Under the pieces are notes generated by a model. That model was not told the DNA's origin. It saw only the letters and a program-made list of their open reading frames with translations, and ran no database searches. The position numbers were made by a program, and so were the translations under genes. DNA of 64,000 bases, from contig NZ_JABTBO010000005.1 of NCBI RefSeq assembly GCF_014884965.1, forward strand, positions 1 through 64,000, in the 5' to 3' direction. The DNA is from Spirabiliibacterium mucosae. GTDB taxonomy: Bacteria; Pseudomonadota; Gammaproteobacteria; Enterobacterales; Pasteurellaceae. Every line of letters begins with the position of its first letter. The first letter of the stretch is position 1. Below are positions 28,682 to 42,457 of this stretch, in pieces.

Positions 28682-30310
28682 TTATTTTTTTGAATTTTCA
28701 CACGCAAATGAGAACCGAATTTTCTTTTGCAATGCTAATTTCACCTGATGGGCTTTTTCAAACTCCTTCTGATTTAATAGTGGACGAATTTCACGAAGGT
28801 AAATCTCAGTACTGGTGTCACCGACATGATGTTCATAACCTATAGGGTGACTGCGCCATTGTTTATAATCCAACAATACGTCTTGAGAATAAAATGGATC
28901 GGAAGTATTTTGAATATGTTTATCTAACATGGCACGCAATGATTTTTTAGTATCTTGGTACTCTGGTAGATGCGCGAGATTTTTCGTTTCGCCGCGATCG
29001 CCTTGCATATCGTATAATTCCTCTTCCTCGTCCTCTTTATATAGCACATATTTATACTCCTGTGTGCGCAACATGCGGGCAGGTTGCAAGTCGAGATTGC
29101 GATCAGTATTCCAGTGTGCAATCACATATTCACGCCAGTTATCAATTTGTTGTCCTGTCAACAACGGCAATAATGAACGGCCATAAATCCCTTGTGGAAT
29201 ATCAATACCCACATAATCACACAAGGTCGGTAATAAATCACATAAAGAAGCCAATTCTTTTTTTAATTCATTTCTCTTGATATCAGGGCCACGGAACACT
29301 AAAGGCACATTCGTTGCCTCTTCATAAAACCAGTTCATTTTTGTTACTAAACGATGTGCTCCCATGGCATCACCATGGTCGGCAAAAAAGACAATTAAAG
29401 TATCATCATATAAACCATTGGCTTTCAACGCATCTATCACTTGTCCAATATAATTATCAGCAAGCTCAGTATAGTAATAATAAGCTTTCAAATATTGCTG
29501 ATAATTTTTAGCATTCCACTTACCCGCTTGTTTTACACGCGTATGAGTACAACAAGCATATTGAACTGCTTTTGGACGGTTAATCAAATCATCTGCTGTA
29601 TCAAAATTATTGAGTACATCAGGCAGCTCGCCAATACCTTCTATATCGCCGTGCTCTCCTGCAAATTTTCCGACCCAACCATTAATATTGTGAGGATTAT
29701 TAAATTCTACTGCTAGGATAAATGGCTTTTTCTCTGCTCGTTGATTAAGCCCATTGATATATTTTAGGCTTTCTTGTAAACAATATACATCTTCACGAGT
29801 ATCATAATTGACAGGAAATGCTTTCTCTGCTGGGAAATCTAGTTCTACTTGATCAGCACTGTCAAAGCCTTTTAACGCGCCATGATCATGGCGTTTACCA
29901 AAATGACGACATTCATAACCCGCCTCATTAAATAGTGTACCAATGGTGGCGAGCGTTTCAGGAATATTTGGATTATCATTAGCAACAACGCCTGTTTGAT
30001 GTGGCAAACAGCCCGTCCAAAAACACGAACGAGATGGTGCACATAACGGATAACTACAATAGCCATTATCAAAGCTCACGCCAGTATTGATCAAGCTATC
30101 AATATTAGGCGTTTTTACATCTACGTTGCCATAGGCACCCACCGCGCGTTTTGCCAATTGATCAGCAGTGATAATCACAATATTTTTTGCATTTAAAGTT
30201 TTTTTAGGCTTATCTTCTTGCTCCGGATTAGCAGAAACATACTCTGCAAGACTTAAGCCTGCTCCACCTAATGCTACGTTTTGAATAAATTTACGTCTTG
30301 AAATGGCCAT
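28682..30310 (-). CDS. Tat-exported cysteine-type sulfatase
   Basis: The protein has a twin-arginine signal (SRRKFIQNVALGGAGLSLA), so it should be exported folded to the periplasm. The alkaline-phosphatase-like fold has ITADQ near the start, the sulfatase motif CAPSRSCFWTG with the Cys that becomes formylglycine, and FADHGDAMG for metal binding. About 542 residues from the ATG at 30310; another ATG lies two codons upstream. Maturation needs a formylglycine-forming enzyme or radical-SAM anSME, which is not in this window. The gene is AT-richer than its neighbours (29401-29460 has 19 G/C of 60; 28321-28380 has 31) and has no uptake core, which suggests transfer. The substrate may be a host sulfated glycan. 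Confidence 0.85.
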   Translation of the reverse strand: MAISRRKFIQNVALGGAGLSLAEYVSANPEQEDKPKKTLNAKNIVIITADQLAKRAVGAYGNVDVKTPNIDSLINTGVSFDNGYCSYPLCAPSRSCFWTGCLPHQTGVVANDNPNIPETLATIGTLFNEAGYECRHFGKRHDHGALKGFDSADQVELDFPAEKAFPVNYDTREDVYCLQESLKYINGLNQRAEKKPFILAVEFNNPHNINGWVGKFAGEHGDIEGIGELPDVLNNFDTADDLINRPKAVQYACCTHTRVKQAGKWNAKNYQQYLKAYYYYTELADNYIGQVIDALKANGLYDDTLIVFFADHGDAMGAHRLVTKMNWFYEEATNVPLVFRGPDIKRNELKKELASLCDLLPTLCDYVGIDIPQGIYGRSLLPLLTGQQIDNWREYVIAHWNTDRNLDLQPARMLRTQEYKYVLYKEDEEEELYDMQGDRGETKNLAHLPEYQDTKKSLRAMLDKHIQNTSDPFYSQDVLLDYKQWRSHPIGYEHHVGDTSTEIYLREIRPLLNQKEFEKAHQVKLALQKKIRFSFACENSKK

Positions 30311-30364
30311 AATCACTCCTTAGTTAGTATTTTGATTAGAGTTTACGCCCTTTTGCACTAATAA

Positions 30365-32416
<2,052 letters not shown>

Positions 32417-32437
32417 AAGTGCGGTCAAGGACATTTT

Positions 32438-34672
32438 ATGGATAACACAATCAATTACGAAGGCGTTGAGCAAATGCCACTGGGCACGTTCACGGAGCGT
32501 GCGTACCTCAACTATTCCATGTATGTGATCATGGACCGCGCGCTGCCGTTTATCGGCGACGGCTTGAAGCCGGTGCAGCGGCGGATTATTTATGCCATGT
32601 CGGAGCTTGGGCTCAATGCCAGCGCGAAATACAAAAAATCGGCGCGCACTGTCGGTGACGTGCTCGGTAAATTCCACCCCCATGGCGACAGCGCCTGTTA
32701 TGAAGCCATGGTGCTGATGGCGCAGCCGTTTTCCTATCGTTACCCGTTGATCGACGGGCAAGGCAACTGGGGCGCGGCCGACGACCCGAAATCCTTCGCG
32801 GCGATGCGTTATACCGAATCGCGTTTGTCGAAAATTTCGGAAATTTTACTCTCCGAGCTTGGCCAAGGCACGGTGGACTACCAGCCGAATTTTGACGGCA
32901 CGCTCGAAGAGCCAGAATATTTGCCTGCGCGCTTACCACACATTTTGCTCAACGGCACCACCGGCATTGCGGTGGGCATGGCAACGGACATCCCGCCTCA
33001 CAACATCAATGAAGTGGCTGACGCCGCGGTACATTTGCTCGACAACCCGAAAGCCGAGCTGACCGCACTTTTGGATTTTGTGCAAGGGCCTGACTTCCCA
33101 ACCGAGGCGGAGATCATCACGCCCAAAACCGACATCGCGAAAATTTACAGCACCGGGCGCGGCTCGGTGAAAATGCGCGCGGTGTGGCAAAAAGAAGACG
33201 GCGAAGTGATTGTCAGCGCCTTGCCGCATCAGGTTTCTGGCGCGAAAGTGATCGAGCAAATCGCCACCCAAATGCGCAATAAAAAGCTGCCAATGGTCGA
33301 TGACCTGCGCGATGAGTCCGATCACGAAAACCCAACCCGCATTGTGATTGTGCCGCGCTCCAACCGCGTGGACGTGGACGCGCTGATGGCGCATTTGTTT
33401 GCCACCACCGATTTGGAAAAGAGCTATCGTATCAATATGAATATGATAGGCCTTGACCGCAAACCAGCGGTGAAAAACTTGCTTGAGATTTTAAGCGAAT
33501 GGCTCACCTTCCGCCGCACCACCGTCACCCGCCGCTTGCAGCACCGCTTGGATAAAGTGCTGGCCCGGCTGCACATTTTAGACGGCTTGATGATCGCGTT
33601 TTTGAACATTGATGAGGTGATTGAAATCATCCGCAATGAAGATGAGCCACGCGCCGTGCTGATGGCGCGCTTCAACCTCAGCCAAATTCAAGCCGACGCG
33701 ATTTTAGATCTCAAATTGCGCCACTTGGCAAAATTGGAAGAGGTGAAAATTCAAGGCGAGCAAAATGACCTCAACGCCGAGCGCGACAGCCTTGAGCAAC
33801 TGCTCAACTCACCGCGCAAACTCAACAGCCTGATTAAAAAAGAGATTCAGCAAGACGCCAAAACGTTCGCCAGCCCGCGCCGCTCGCCACTGGTTGAACG
33901 CGCCGAGGCCAAAGCGATTGCGGAAAACGAGATGCTGCCGGCTGAACCTGTCACCGTGGTGCTCTCCAAAATGGGCTGGGTGCGCTGCGCCAAAGGGCAT
34001 GACATTGATGCCCAAAATTTGAACTACAAAAGTGGCGATGGCTATTTGCAACACGCCTGCGGCAAGAGCAACCAACCCGCCGTGTTTATCGACAGCACGG
34101 GGCGTAGCTATGCCCTTGAGCCACTCTCACTACCATCGGCACGCTCACAAGGCGAGCCGCTCACCGGCAAGCTCACGCTGCCAGCAGGCGCCAATGTTGA
34201 GCACGTGCTGATGGACAACGACGAGCAGCGTTATCTTATGGCCTCAGACGCGGGCTACGGCTTTATTTGCACCTTCAGTGACCTCGTTGCGCGCAACAAA
34301 GCAGGCAAGGCGCTGATCAACCTGCCTGAAAATGCCCAGCCGCTGCCGCCACAAGCCATTGAGGGGGACGATAAATTATTGGTGGCCATCACCAACATCG
34401 GCAAAATGCTGATCTTCCCAGTCCAAGAGCTGCCAATGCTCTCCAAAGGTAAGGGCAACAAAATCATCGGCATCCCTGCCAACAAAGCCAAAGCGCGCGA
34501 AGAGCTGCTGAGCCAAATTTTGATCATCTCACCAAGCAACAGCTTGGCGATCAAATCAGGCCGCCGTAAAGTAATCTTAAAACCTGACGATCTGGCCAAA
34601 TTCCACGGCGAACGCGGCCGCCGCGGCGGCCAACTGCGCGGCGTCACCAACGCCGAGATTGAGGTGATTTGA
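32438..34672 (+). CDS. parC: DNA topoisomerase IV subunit A
   Basis: ParC cleaves and rejoins DNA in topoisomerase IV. The 744-residue protein has the winged-helix region with catalytic Tyr125 ([10 protein letters not shown]) and a C-terminal pinwheel domain. The quinolone-resistance region reads [11 protein letters not shown] with Ser85 and Glu89, the susceptible-type residues equivalent to E. coli Ser80 and Glu84. It forms a two-gene unit with parE and ends in two uptake-core hairpins facing valS. Confidence 0.97.
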   Translation: MDNTINYEGVEQMPLGTFTERAYLNYSMYVIMDRALPFIGDGLKPVQRRIIYAMSELGLNASAKYKKSARTVGDVLGKFHPHGDSACYEAMVLMAQPFSYRYPLIDGQGNWGAADDPKSFAAMRYTESRLSKISEILLSELGQGTVDYQPNFDGTLEEPEYLPARLPHILLNGTTGIAVGMATDIPPHNINEVADAAVHLLDNPKAELTALLDFVQGPDFPTEAEIITPKTDIAKIYSTGRGSVKMRAVWQKEDGEVIVSALPHQVSGAKVIEQIATQMRNKKLPMVDDLRDESDHENPTRIVIVPRSNRVDVDALMAHLFATTDLEKSYRINMNMIGLDRKPAVKNLLEILSEWLTFRRTTVTRRLQHRLDKVLARLHILDGLMIAFLNIDEVIEIIRNEDEPRAVLMARFNLSQIQADAILDLKLRHLAKLEEVKIQGEQNDLNAERDSLEQLLNSPRKLNSLIKKEIQQDAKTFASPRRSPLVERAEAKAIAENEMLPAEPVTVVLSKMGWVRCAKGHDIDAQNLNYKSGDGYLQHACGKSNQPAVFIDSTGRSYALEPLSLPSARSQGEPLTGKLTLPAGANVEHVLMDNDEQRYLMASDAGYGFICTFSDLVARNKAGKALINLPENAQPLPPQAIEGDDKLLVAITNIGKMLIFPVQELPMLSKGKGNKIIGIPANKAKAREELLSQILIISPSNSLAIKSGRRKVILKPDDLAKFHGERGRRGGQLRGVTNAEIEVI

Positions 34673-34676
34673 TAAA

Positions 34677-34713
34677 AAACCGCACTTTGAATTTAAAAAT
34701 CAAAGTGCGGTTT
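34677..34713. terminator. Terminator hairpin of inverted uptake cores after parC
   Basis: AAACCGCACTTTGA (34677-34690) and TCAAAGTGCGGTTT (34700-34713) form a 14-bp perfect stem with a nine-base AT loop, immediately after the parC stop. No long T run follows, but the stem is strong. Confidence 0.75.
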
Positions 34714-34719
34714 GAGATT

Positions 34720-34754
34720 AAAAGTGCGGTCAATGGCTTAACCGCACTTTTCGT
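34720..34754. terminator. Second uptake-core hairpin between parC and valS
   Basis: AAAAGTGCGGT (34720-34730) and ACCGCACTTTT (34741-34751) form an 11-bp stem around a ten-base loop, followed by CGTTTT. With the preceding hairpin it makes a tandem double terminator between convergent parC and valS. Confidence 0.7.
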
Positions 34755-34755
34755 T

Positions 34756-37611
<2,856 letters not shown>

Positions 37612-37620
37612 AGTGTTTTC

Positions 37621-38076
37621 TTATTCGTTGTCGTTGTTCGGTGTGTCCGTGGTTAAGTTAAAACCTAACTGACGATAGTGTTTGTAACGCTCGCGTGCCT
37701 GCGCTTTGGGCGCATCGGCTGCGGGCACAAAGTCAAAAATCTGTTGAAAATGAGCAGCATACTCTGGCACCGCACTTTGCAGCACAATCAGCACATCGCG
37801 GCGCTGACTGTTGCGCTTGCCCACCCACGACAGCTCAATTGGAGTGGCGTAGGTGGTGATTTCACCTGACAAATTGTGCGGCACAAAAGCATCGGCATCA
37901 CGCGCCCACAGCGCATCATCAAGCTTAAGCGCTTGCGCTTCACTCTCGCAGGCCACCAGCACACGCTTGCCCGCACGCCACTGTGATGCGCACAGCTCAC
38001 AGGCCAAGCGCTCGGCTTGGGTTAAATCCTGCTCGTCATCGGCGGGGAGAATATAAAACTGTGCGTGCTTAGCCAT
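37621..38076 (-). CDS. holC: DNA polymerase III subunit chi
   Basis: HolC links the clamp-loader psi subunit to single-strand-binding protein. The 151-residue protein shows the chi pattern: start ATFYIL-like (AQFYILPADDEQD), ERLACELCASQWRAGKRVLVAC, LDDALWARDADAFVPHNL, then RRDVLIVLQSAVP. Its place directly upstream of valS supports the call. Confidence 0.93.
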   Translation of the reverse strand: MAKHAQFYILPADDEQDLTQAERLACELCASQWRAGKRVLVACESEAQALKLDDALWARDADAFVPHNLSGEITTYATPIELSWVGKRNSQRRDVLIVLQSAVPEYAAHFQQIFDFVPAADAPKAQARERYKHYRQLGFNLTTDTPNNDNE

Positions 38077-38269
38077 GGTGTTCTCGCGTGATGAAAAGTG
38101 CGGTATGCCCTTTTGCGTAATCGTTTATTCTACCCAAAAAGCTGGCAAACATAAAGCAAAAGCCGCCACGGCGCGCGGCAAAACCGCACTTTTGTTGAGA
38201 ATTATTATCAACGCGCTAGACTTTACACCGCACTTTGCTACTATAAGCCAAAACAATCAAGGAGCGCCG

Positions 38270-38875
38270 ATGTCAAACCACTACCCGATCACCAAACTAA
38301 TCTCGCAACCTATTGTCAGCAAACTCACCGCCGAGCAAGCCGCGCTGCGCAATGAGATTCTCCAGCGCCTGCTGGCGGGCAAAGCGCTGGACTTCACGCC
38401 GCATCAGCAAGCCATTGTGGCCGAATTGGCTGGCAAAAACGCTCTCGCACTTGATGGCAACACCATCACGGCCGCCTACCCGATTTCACTCAAGCCGACC
38501 AACAAACGGGTGATATTAGCCGACGGGCGCAGCGCGTGGGCGATGTGCGCGATTGATGCGCTTGGGTTTCATTATGCCTTCAACCAACCCATCCGCGTTG
38601 AAAGCCACTGCGAACATTGCGCAGACCCGATTGTGCTGACCCTCGATAAAGGCAAAGTGCAAGTTGAACAAGGCGGCGATGAGATTTATGTGCTGCACAC
38701 GGATTTGGATAAATACGCCAATTGGTCGTGCAGTTGCTGCAATATTATGCATTTTTTCAACTGCCAACACAGCTTAAGCGAATGGCTCGCTCAGCACGCA
38801 CATCTGGAGCAAGAAACCTTCGCCATCGATCTTGAAACCGCCAATAAAATCGCCTGGCTTTTGTTTTCTCACTAA
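38270..38875 (+). CDS. MerB-like organomercurial lyase family protein
   Basis: The 201-residue protein has an N-terminal helical, winged-helix-like part and a MerB-type core. The residues used by MerB to cleave carbon-mercury bonds line up: SAWAMCAIDALG (Cys93, Asp96; MerB Cys96, Asp99) and CCNIMHFF (Cys156/157; MerB Cys159). There is also a CEHC pair and a CSCC cluster, so a metal site is likely. No merA, merR, merT or merP is nearby, which argues against a dedicated mercury operon. The ATG at 38270 follows AAGGAG; the longer frame to 38075 is not supported. The true substrate is unknown. Confidence 0.8.
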   Translation: MSNHYPITKLISQPIVSKLTAEQAALRNEILQRLLAGKALDFTPHQQAIVAELAGKNALALDGNTITAAYPISLKPTNKRVILADGRSAWAMCAIDALGFHYAFNQPIRVESHCEHCADPIVLTLDKGKVQVEQGGDEIYVLHTDLDKYANWSCSCCNIMHFFNCQHSLSEWLAQHAHLEQETFAIDLETANKIAWLLFSH

Positions 38876-38880
38876 GTGCA

Positions 38881-38906
38881 ACCGCACTTTGCATTGAAAG
38901 TGCGGT
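38881..38906. terminator. Uptake-core hairpin after the MerB-like gene
   Basis: ACCGCACTTT (38881-38890) and AAAGTGCGGT (38897-38906) pair perfectly around loop GCATTG five bases after the stop codon. No T run follows. Confidence 0.6.
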
Positions 38907-38939
38907 CGGATTTGATTCACGTCATAACTTATTGCATTG

Positions 38940-38995
38940 ATAGGCGATTTTTTGCTGCAAGCTTTGCTATCATAGCTCTAGCGAATAGCAGCAAA
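38940..38995 (+). promoter_or_regulatory. Probable katA control region with dyad symmetry
   Basis: TTTGCTGC (38951-38958) and GCAGCAAA (38988-38995) are inverted arms around a TATCAT -10-like hexamer (38968-38973). ATAG or CTAT tetramers occur at 38940, 38967, 38972 and 38985, the units from which OxyR sites are built, but their spacing does not fit the full consensus. No good -35 is seen, as expected for an activated promoter. Catalase genes in this family are known OxyR targets. Confidence 0.35.
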
Positions 38996-39032
38996 GCTGC
39001 CACTTTTACTCACATCAAAAAAGGATAAGGTT

Positions 39033-40490
39033 ATGACCGATCATAAAAGCAAATGCCCGGTGAGCCACCTCACCACTGACTTCGGCGCGCCCGTTGTTGA
39101 CAACCAAAACAGCATGACCGCAGGCCCACGCGGCCCATTGTTGGCACAAGATTTGTGGCTCAATGAAAAGCTCGCCAATTTTGTGCGTGAAGTGATCCCA
39201 GAGCGCCGCATGCACGCCAAAGGCTCTGGCGCGTTCGGCACGTTCACCGTCACCCACGACATCACCAAATACACCCGCGCGAAAATTTTCAGCGAAGTAG
39301 GCAAAAAAACTGAGATGTTTGCCCGCTTCACCACCGTGGCCGGCGAACGTGGCGCCGCAGATGCCGAGCGCGATATTCGTGGCTTTGCCTTGAAATTCTA
39401 CACCGAAGAAGGCAACTGGGACATGGTGGGCAACAACACGCCAGTGTTCTTCTTGCGTGACCCGCGCAAATTCCCTGACCTCAACAAAGCAGTGAAACGC
39501 GACCCGCGCACCAATATGCGCTCAGCCACTAATAACTGGGATTTCTGGACACTGCTGCCAGAGGCTCTGCACCAAGTCACCATCGTAATGAGCGACCGCG
39601 GCATCCCTGCCAGCTTCCGCCACATGCACGGCTTTAGCTCACACACCTATAGCTTTATCAACGCTGAAAATGAGCGCTTTTGGGTGAAATTCCATTTCAG
39701 AACCCAACAAGGAATCAAAAACCTCACCGACGCTGAGGCGGAAGCATTAATCGGTAAAGACCGCGAAAGTCACCAACGTGACCTTTATGAGGCGATTGAA
39801 CGCGGTGACTTCCCGAAATGGACAATGTATGTGCAAATCATGCCTGAAGAAGACGCTGAAAAAGTGCCATACCACCCATTTGATTTAACCAAAGTGTGGC
39901 CACACGGTGATTATCCATTAATCGAAGTGGGCGAGTTTGAACTCAACCGCAACCCTGAAAACTTCTTCTTAGATGTAGAACAATCCGCTTTTGCGCCAAG
40001 CAACTTGGTGCCGGGCATTAGCGTCTCCCCTGATCGCATGCTGCAAGCGCGCTTGTTCAACTACGCTGATGCGCAACGTTACCGCTTGGGTGTGAACTAT
40101 CAGCAAATTCCAGTCAACCGCGCCCGTTGCCCTGTGCACAGCAACCACCGCGACGGCCAAGGCCGAGTGGATGCCAACTACGGCAGCTTGCCACACTACG
40201 AGCCAAACAGCTTCAACCAATGGCAAGAGCAACCGCAATACAAAGAGCCACCGTTGAAAATCACAGGTGATGCCGATTTTTGGGATTATCGCGAAGACGA
40301 TGACGACTACTTCAGCCAACCGCGCGCCCTCTTCCAATTGATGAGCGACGAGCAAAAACAAGCGCTGTTCGACAACACCGCCCGCGCCATGGGCGAGGCG
40401 CCGGATTTCATCAAACAACGCCACATCGACAACTGCACCAAATGCGACCCCGCCTACGGTGCCGGCGTCAAAAAAGCGTTAGGCATGTAG
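39033..40490 (+). CDS. katA: Monofunctional haem catalase
   Basis: The enzyme converts hydrogen peroxide to water and oxygen in the cytoplasm. The 485-residue small-subunit catalase has catalytic His61 ([12 protein letters not shown]), the distal Asn in [10 protein letters not shown], the haem-binding Tyr in [13 protein letters not shown], and an SHTYSFIN segment. It corresponds to H. influenzae hktE. An AAGGATAAGG ribosome site precedes the ATG and an intrinsic terminator follows. Confidence 0.97.
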   Translation: MTDHKSKCPVSHLTTDFGAPVVDNQNSMTAGPRGPLLAQDLWLNEKLANFVREVIPERRMHAKGSGAFGTFTVTHDITKYTRAKIFSEVGKKTEMFARFTTVAGERGAADAERDIRGFALKFYTEEGNWDMVGNNTPVFFLRDPRKFPDLNKAVKRDPRTNMRSATNNWDFWTLLPEALHQVTIVMSDRGIPASFRHMHGFSSHTYSFINAENERFWVKFHFRTQQGIKNLTDAEAEALIGKDRESHQRDLYEAIERGDFPKWTMYVQIMPEEDAEKVPYHPFDLTKVWPHGDYPLIEVGEFELNRNPENFFLDVEQSAFAPSNLVPGISVSPDRMLQARLFNYADAQRYRLGVNYQQIPVNRARCPVHSNHRDGQGRVDANYGSLPHYEPNSFNQWQEQPQYKEPPLKITGDADFWDYREDDDDYFSQPRALFQLMSDEQKQALFDNTARAMGEAPDFIKQRHIDNCTKCDPAYGAGVKKALGM

Positions 40491-40504
40491 CTCCACTTTA
40501 AGAG

Positions 40505-40535
40505 AAAACCCCACCTGATGGTGGGGTTTTTGTTT
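40505..40535. terminator. Bidirectional intrinsic terminator after katA
   Basis: AAAACCCCACC (40505-40515) and GGTGGGGTTTT (40520-40530) form an 11-bp stem with loop TGAT, followed by TGTTTG. The A-rich left side also gives a T run on the minus strand, serving the convergent DUF924 gene. Confidence 0.9.
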
Positions 40536-40537
40536 GC

Positions 40538-41089
40538 TTAGAATGCGCTGCCAGGTTGTTTGAGGAAGTCTTGCTCTTCGGGGGTTGAAGTGCGGTTTAA
40601 GATGGCGTTGCGGTGTGGGTAGCGGCCAAAGCGGTCGATGATGGCTTTGTGGCGCAGTTCATAATCCAGCGTGAGCTCATCTTGCAGTGCTTCAAAATAA
40701 GGCAGGCAGCGCTCGTGGATCACGCGCGATTCGCTGTGCATAAACGGCATTAAGATAAACTTTTTCTGCACTGGGCACAGCGCCACATAGCCTTCTTTTT
40801 TCAATGCCTCTTGCGCGAGTGCCAGCGCGATGTCGTCTTGCGCGTAGGCCTGTGGGCTGTTGCGATAAATATTGCGCGAGAATTGGTCTAACACAATGAT
40901 TTCAGCCAGCCGCCCTTCTACTGTGGTGCGCCACTCGGAGAGCTCGCAGGCGGCGGCTTGTGTGAGCACATCGCCAAATTGGCGTTTAATCGCCTCATCA
41001 AAGGCGTCGTTTTTGTTAAACCAATACGGCTGATGTTGTTCATCAAACCAGAAATCAAGCACCTTTTGTGCATCAGGATGAACACGCAT
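40538..41089 (-). CDS. DUF924 family protein
   Basis: A 183-residue all-helical protein with the DUF924 motifs VLDFWFDE near the start, LAEIIVLDQFSRNIYR in the middle, MPFMHSES, and FGRYPHRNAILNR near the end. The family resembles tetratricopeptide folds; its function is not known. It contains the last exact uptake core before the prophage (near 40587). Confidence 0.9.
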   Translation of the reverse strand: MRVHPDAQKVLDFWFDEQHQPYWFNKNDAFDEAIKRQFGDVLTQAAACELSEWRTTVEGRLAEIIVLDQFSRNIYRNSPQAYAQDDIALALAQEALKKEGYVALCPVQKKFILMPFMHSESRVIHERCLPYFEALQDELTLDYELRHKAIIDRFGRYPHRNAILNRTSTPEEQDFLKQPGSAF

Positions 41090-41213
41090 GTTGCCTCCCT
41101 TTTTTATGATATGTTCATGCGCTATTCAAGCATAAATTCGCCCATTTGACAAAGATTTGTAGCGTATTGCGTGCGCAAATTTAGCGCTATTTTCCACTCA
41201 AAATTACAAGCTA

Positions 41214-41242
41214 TTGATTTTATTTAAAATCTGTTATATACT
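41214..41242 (+). promoter_or_regulatory. Sigma-70 promoter in front of the csbD-like fragment
   Basis: TTGATT (41214-41219) and TATACT (41237-41242) are spaced by 17 bases and match the consensus at four and five of six positions. An AAAGGAG ribosome site and ATG follow 44 bases later, so this is the promoter of the interrupted gene at 41286. Confidence 0.6.
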
Positions 41243-41285
41243 AAAACTCACTGAATAACAGTGTAACCATAAAAAAGGAGCAATT

Positions 41286-41345
41286 ATGAATTGGGATCAA
41301 ATTCATAAAAACCCAATAAACTGCTCCTTAATCAATAACTTATAA
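41286..41345 (+). pseudogene. csbD-like gene start, probably cut by the prophage
   Basis: After a good promoter and an AAGGAG site, ATG at 41286 opens a 19-codon frame that begins MNWDQI, which matches the start of CsbD/YjbJ stress proteins (MNWDQIEGNWK-type). Similarity stops after six residues, where phage sequence begins. The simplest reading is a host csbD gene whose remainder lies beyond the far prophage end. Alternatively it is a short leader: its ribosome site (AAGGAGCA, 41275-41282) can pair with TGCTCCTT (41322-41329). Confidence 0.45.
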
Positions 41346-41384
41346 TCCAGTCTATTTCTCGGTGGGCCCGCTGGTGGTCCATTT

Positions 41385-41585
41385 CTACCACTTGCACACT
41401 TTTTGACCGAGGATATTATGGGCCAAAATTTCCCTCTCGGTCTCACTCGACATCTGATCTGTCACACCAACATAGATAGGCGAAGCGAGGTCACAAAAAA
41501 GCAGTCCGCTAGTCACGTGACTTACGCACCCACTTAGTAAACAACTCACGATGAATGTCATCATTAGTCTTTTTACTGATTTCAT
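41385..41585 (-). CDS. Outer-membrane spanin subunit (Rz1-like lipoprotein)
   Basis: A 66-residue protein with a basic start, a hydrophobic signal and the lipobox LSGC, giving lipid-modified Cys20. The mature part contains SPIYVGVTDQMSSETEREILAHN-type sequence common in phage Rz1-like proteins. Its 5' part lies inside the Rz-like gene in another frame, overlapping by 77 bases, the hallmark of two-component spanins that fuse the membranes at lysis. Confidence 0.8.
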   Translation of the reverse strand: MKSVKRLMMTFIVSCLLSGCVSHVTSGLLFCDLASPIYVGVTDQMSSETEREILAHNILGQKVCKW

Positions 41586-41757
41586 TTTGCGTCTCCTTTA
41601 TTACAGTAACTGTTTTTTCAGTACGTTTCAAATCATCTCGGACGGTCTTCTCCTGCGCCGACTTACGGGCTGCTCGATGCCCGAGAGAATACGCTCCTAT
41701 TAAAATGGCGAGGATTGCCCCCGCCATGTAGAGCTTTTCTTTTAACCAAAGAATCAC
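41509..41757 (-). CDS. Inner-membrane spanin subunit (Rz-like)
   Basis: An 82-residue protein with one N-terminal membrane segment (about 10-27, YMAGAILAILIGAYSLG) and a charged coiled-coil periplasmic part rich in Lys, Glu and Thr. This is the type II topology of Rz. It overlaps the endolysin gene upstream by four bases and contains the start of the Rz1-like gene. Identification is by topology and position, not by strong sequence match. Confidence 0.75.
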   Translation of the reverse strand: MILWLKEKLYMAGAILAILIGAYSLGHRAARKSAQEKTVRDDLKRTEKTVTVIKETQNEISKKTNDDIHRELFTKWVRKSRD

Positions 41758-42437
41758 TCAATCACTCCTTCTTTATGTTTACGCATCTGTGCCCATGCGA
41801 TGTAGGCTGCTACACAGATTGCCAACACACCGAGCGCAATCTGAACATACGACCCTGCGCTAAACGCGTCTTGGGTGGTGTTGACCGCGTCTTGTAGCTG
41901 GCCAACGGCGTCCATAATCTGCGCCGCACCGATACCGGCTGCGGTAGTCGCCCCAACAGTCTCGCGGGTGACTGGCGTTTTACCCACGGTCCGAGTATGC
42001 GGAACAACGCCCGCGCGACGGAGTGCCTCATCGATAACCGCATCGCTATACCAAGTGTTATCGGTATCGAGCGGACCCTTGCCGTTTTCATGCCGGATAA
42101 TACCGCACACTAAGCCGCGCAATGTGTCATACTCGTGAAGATTGAGTTTTTTGTCAGGGTGAACGCCCATCTGTTTGGCCACATGGGCAGCGTATGCTCC
42201 AGTGTCATTCTCGTGAGGCGGCGCCCAGCGATTGATCACCTTGCGCACAGTGTCGCGCTTATGTTTATCGTAGTAATTGATAAGCAACACACAGATAGCA
42301 CGCACACCCCATACAGGTGATTTGAACTCGCAGAACCGCCCACTCTGTGCAGTTTTCTCTTTGAGTCCTTGCCATGGTGAACCCCACTCGATGTTGCCAG
42401 GGTTATTATTTCTGATTCCTAAAGGTCGTTTAGTCAT
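41754..42437 (-). CDS. Phage muralytic enzyme with C-terminal membrane anchor
   Basis: The N-terminal 125 residues match a phage lysozyme-like domain (GIRNNNPGNIEWG, WQGL, FCEFKSPVWGVRAICVLLINYY, WAPPHENDTGAYAAHVAKQMGV) found in endolysins and virion peptidoglycan hydrolases. A Thr/Ala/Gly-rich linker and an Ala/Gln helix follow. A single hydrophobic segment at about 196-214 (VQIALGVLAICVAAYIAW) ends in a basic tail. There is no N-terminal signal. The position just before the spanins fits an endolysin; no separate holin is evident, so the C-terminal helix may help membrane delivery. Confidence 0.78.
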   Translation of the reverse strand: MTKRPLGIRNNNPGNIEWGSPWQGLKEKTAQSGRFCEFKSPVWGVRAICVLLINYYDKHKRDTVRKVINRWAPPHENDTGAYAAHVAKQMGVHPDKKLNLHEYDTLRGLVCGIIRHENGKGPLDTDNTWYSDAVIDEALRRAGVVPHTRTVGKTPVTRETVGATTAAGIGAAQIMDAVGQLQDAVNTTQDAFSAGSYVQIALGVLAICVAAYIAWAQMRKHKEGVIE

Positions 42438-42457
42438 AGTTTTGGTCTCCGTTGTAG

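Noticed and set aside
38270-38875. Mercury resistance operon
   Set aside because: Only a MerB-like gene is present; the neighbours are holC-valS and katA, with no reductase, regulator or transport genes.
41328-41378. 16-codon minus-strand frame after the Rz1-like gene
   Set aside because: It has a weak ribosome site, no recognisable feature, and is too short to support without conservation.
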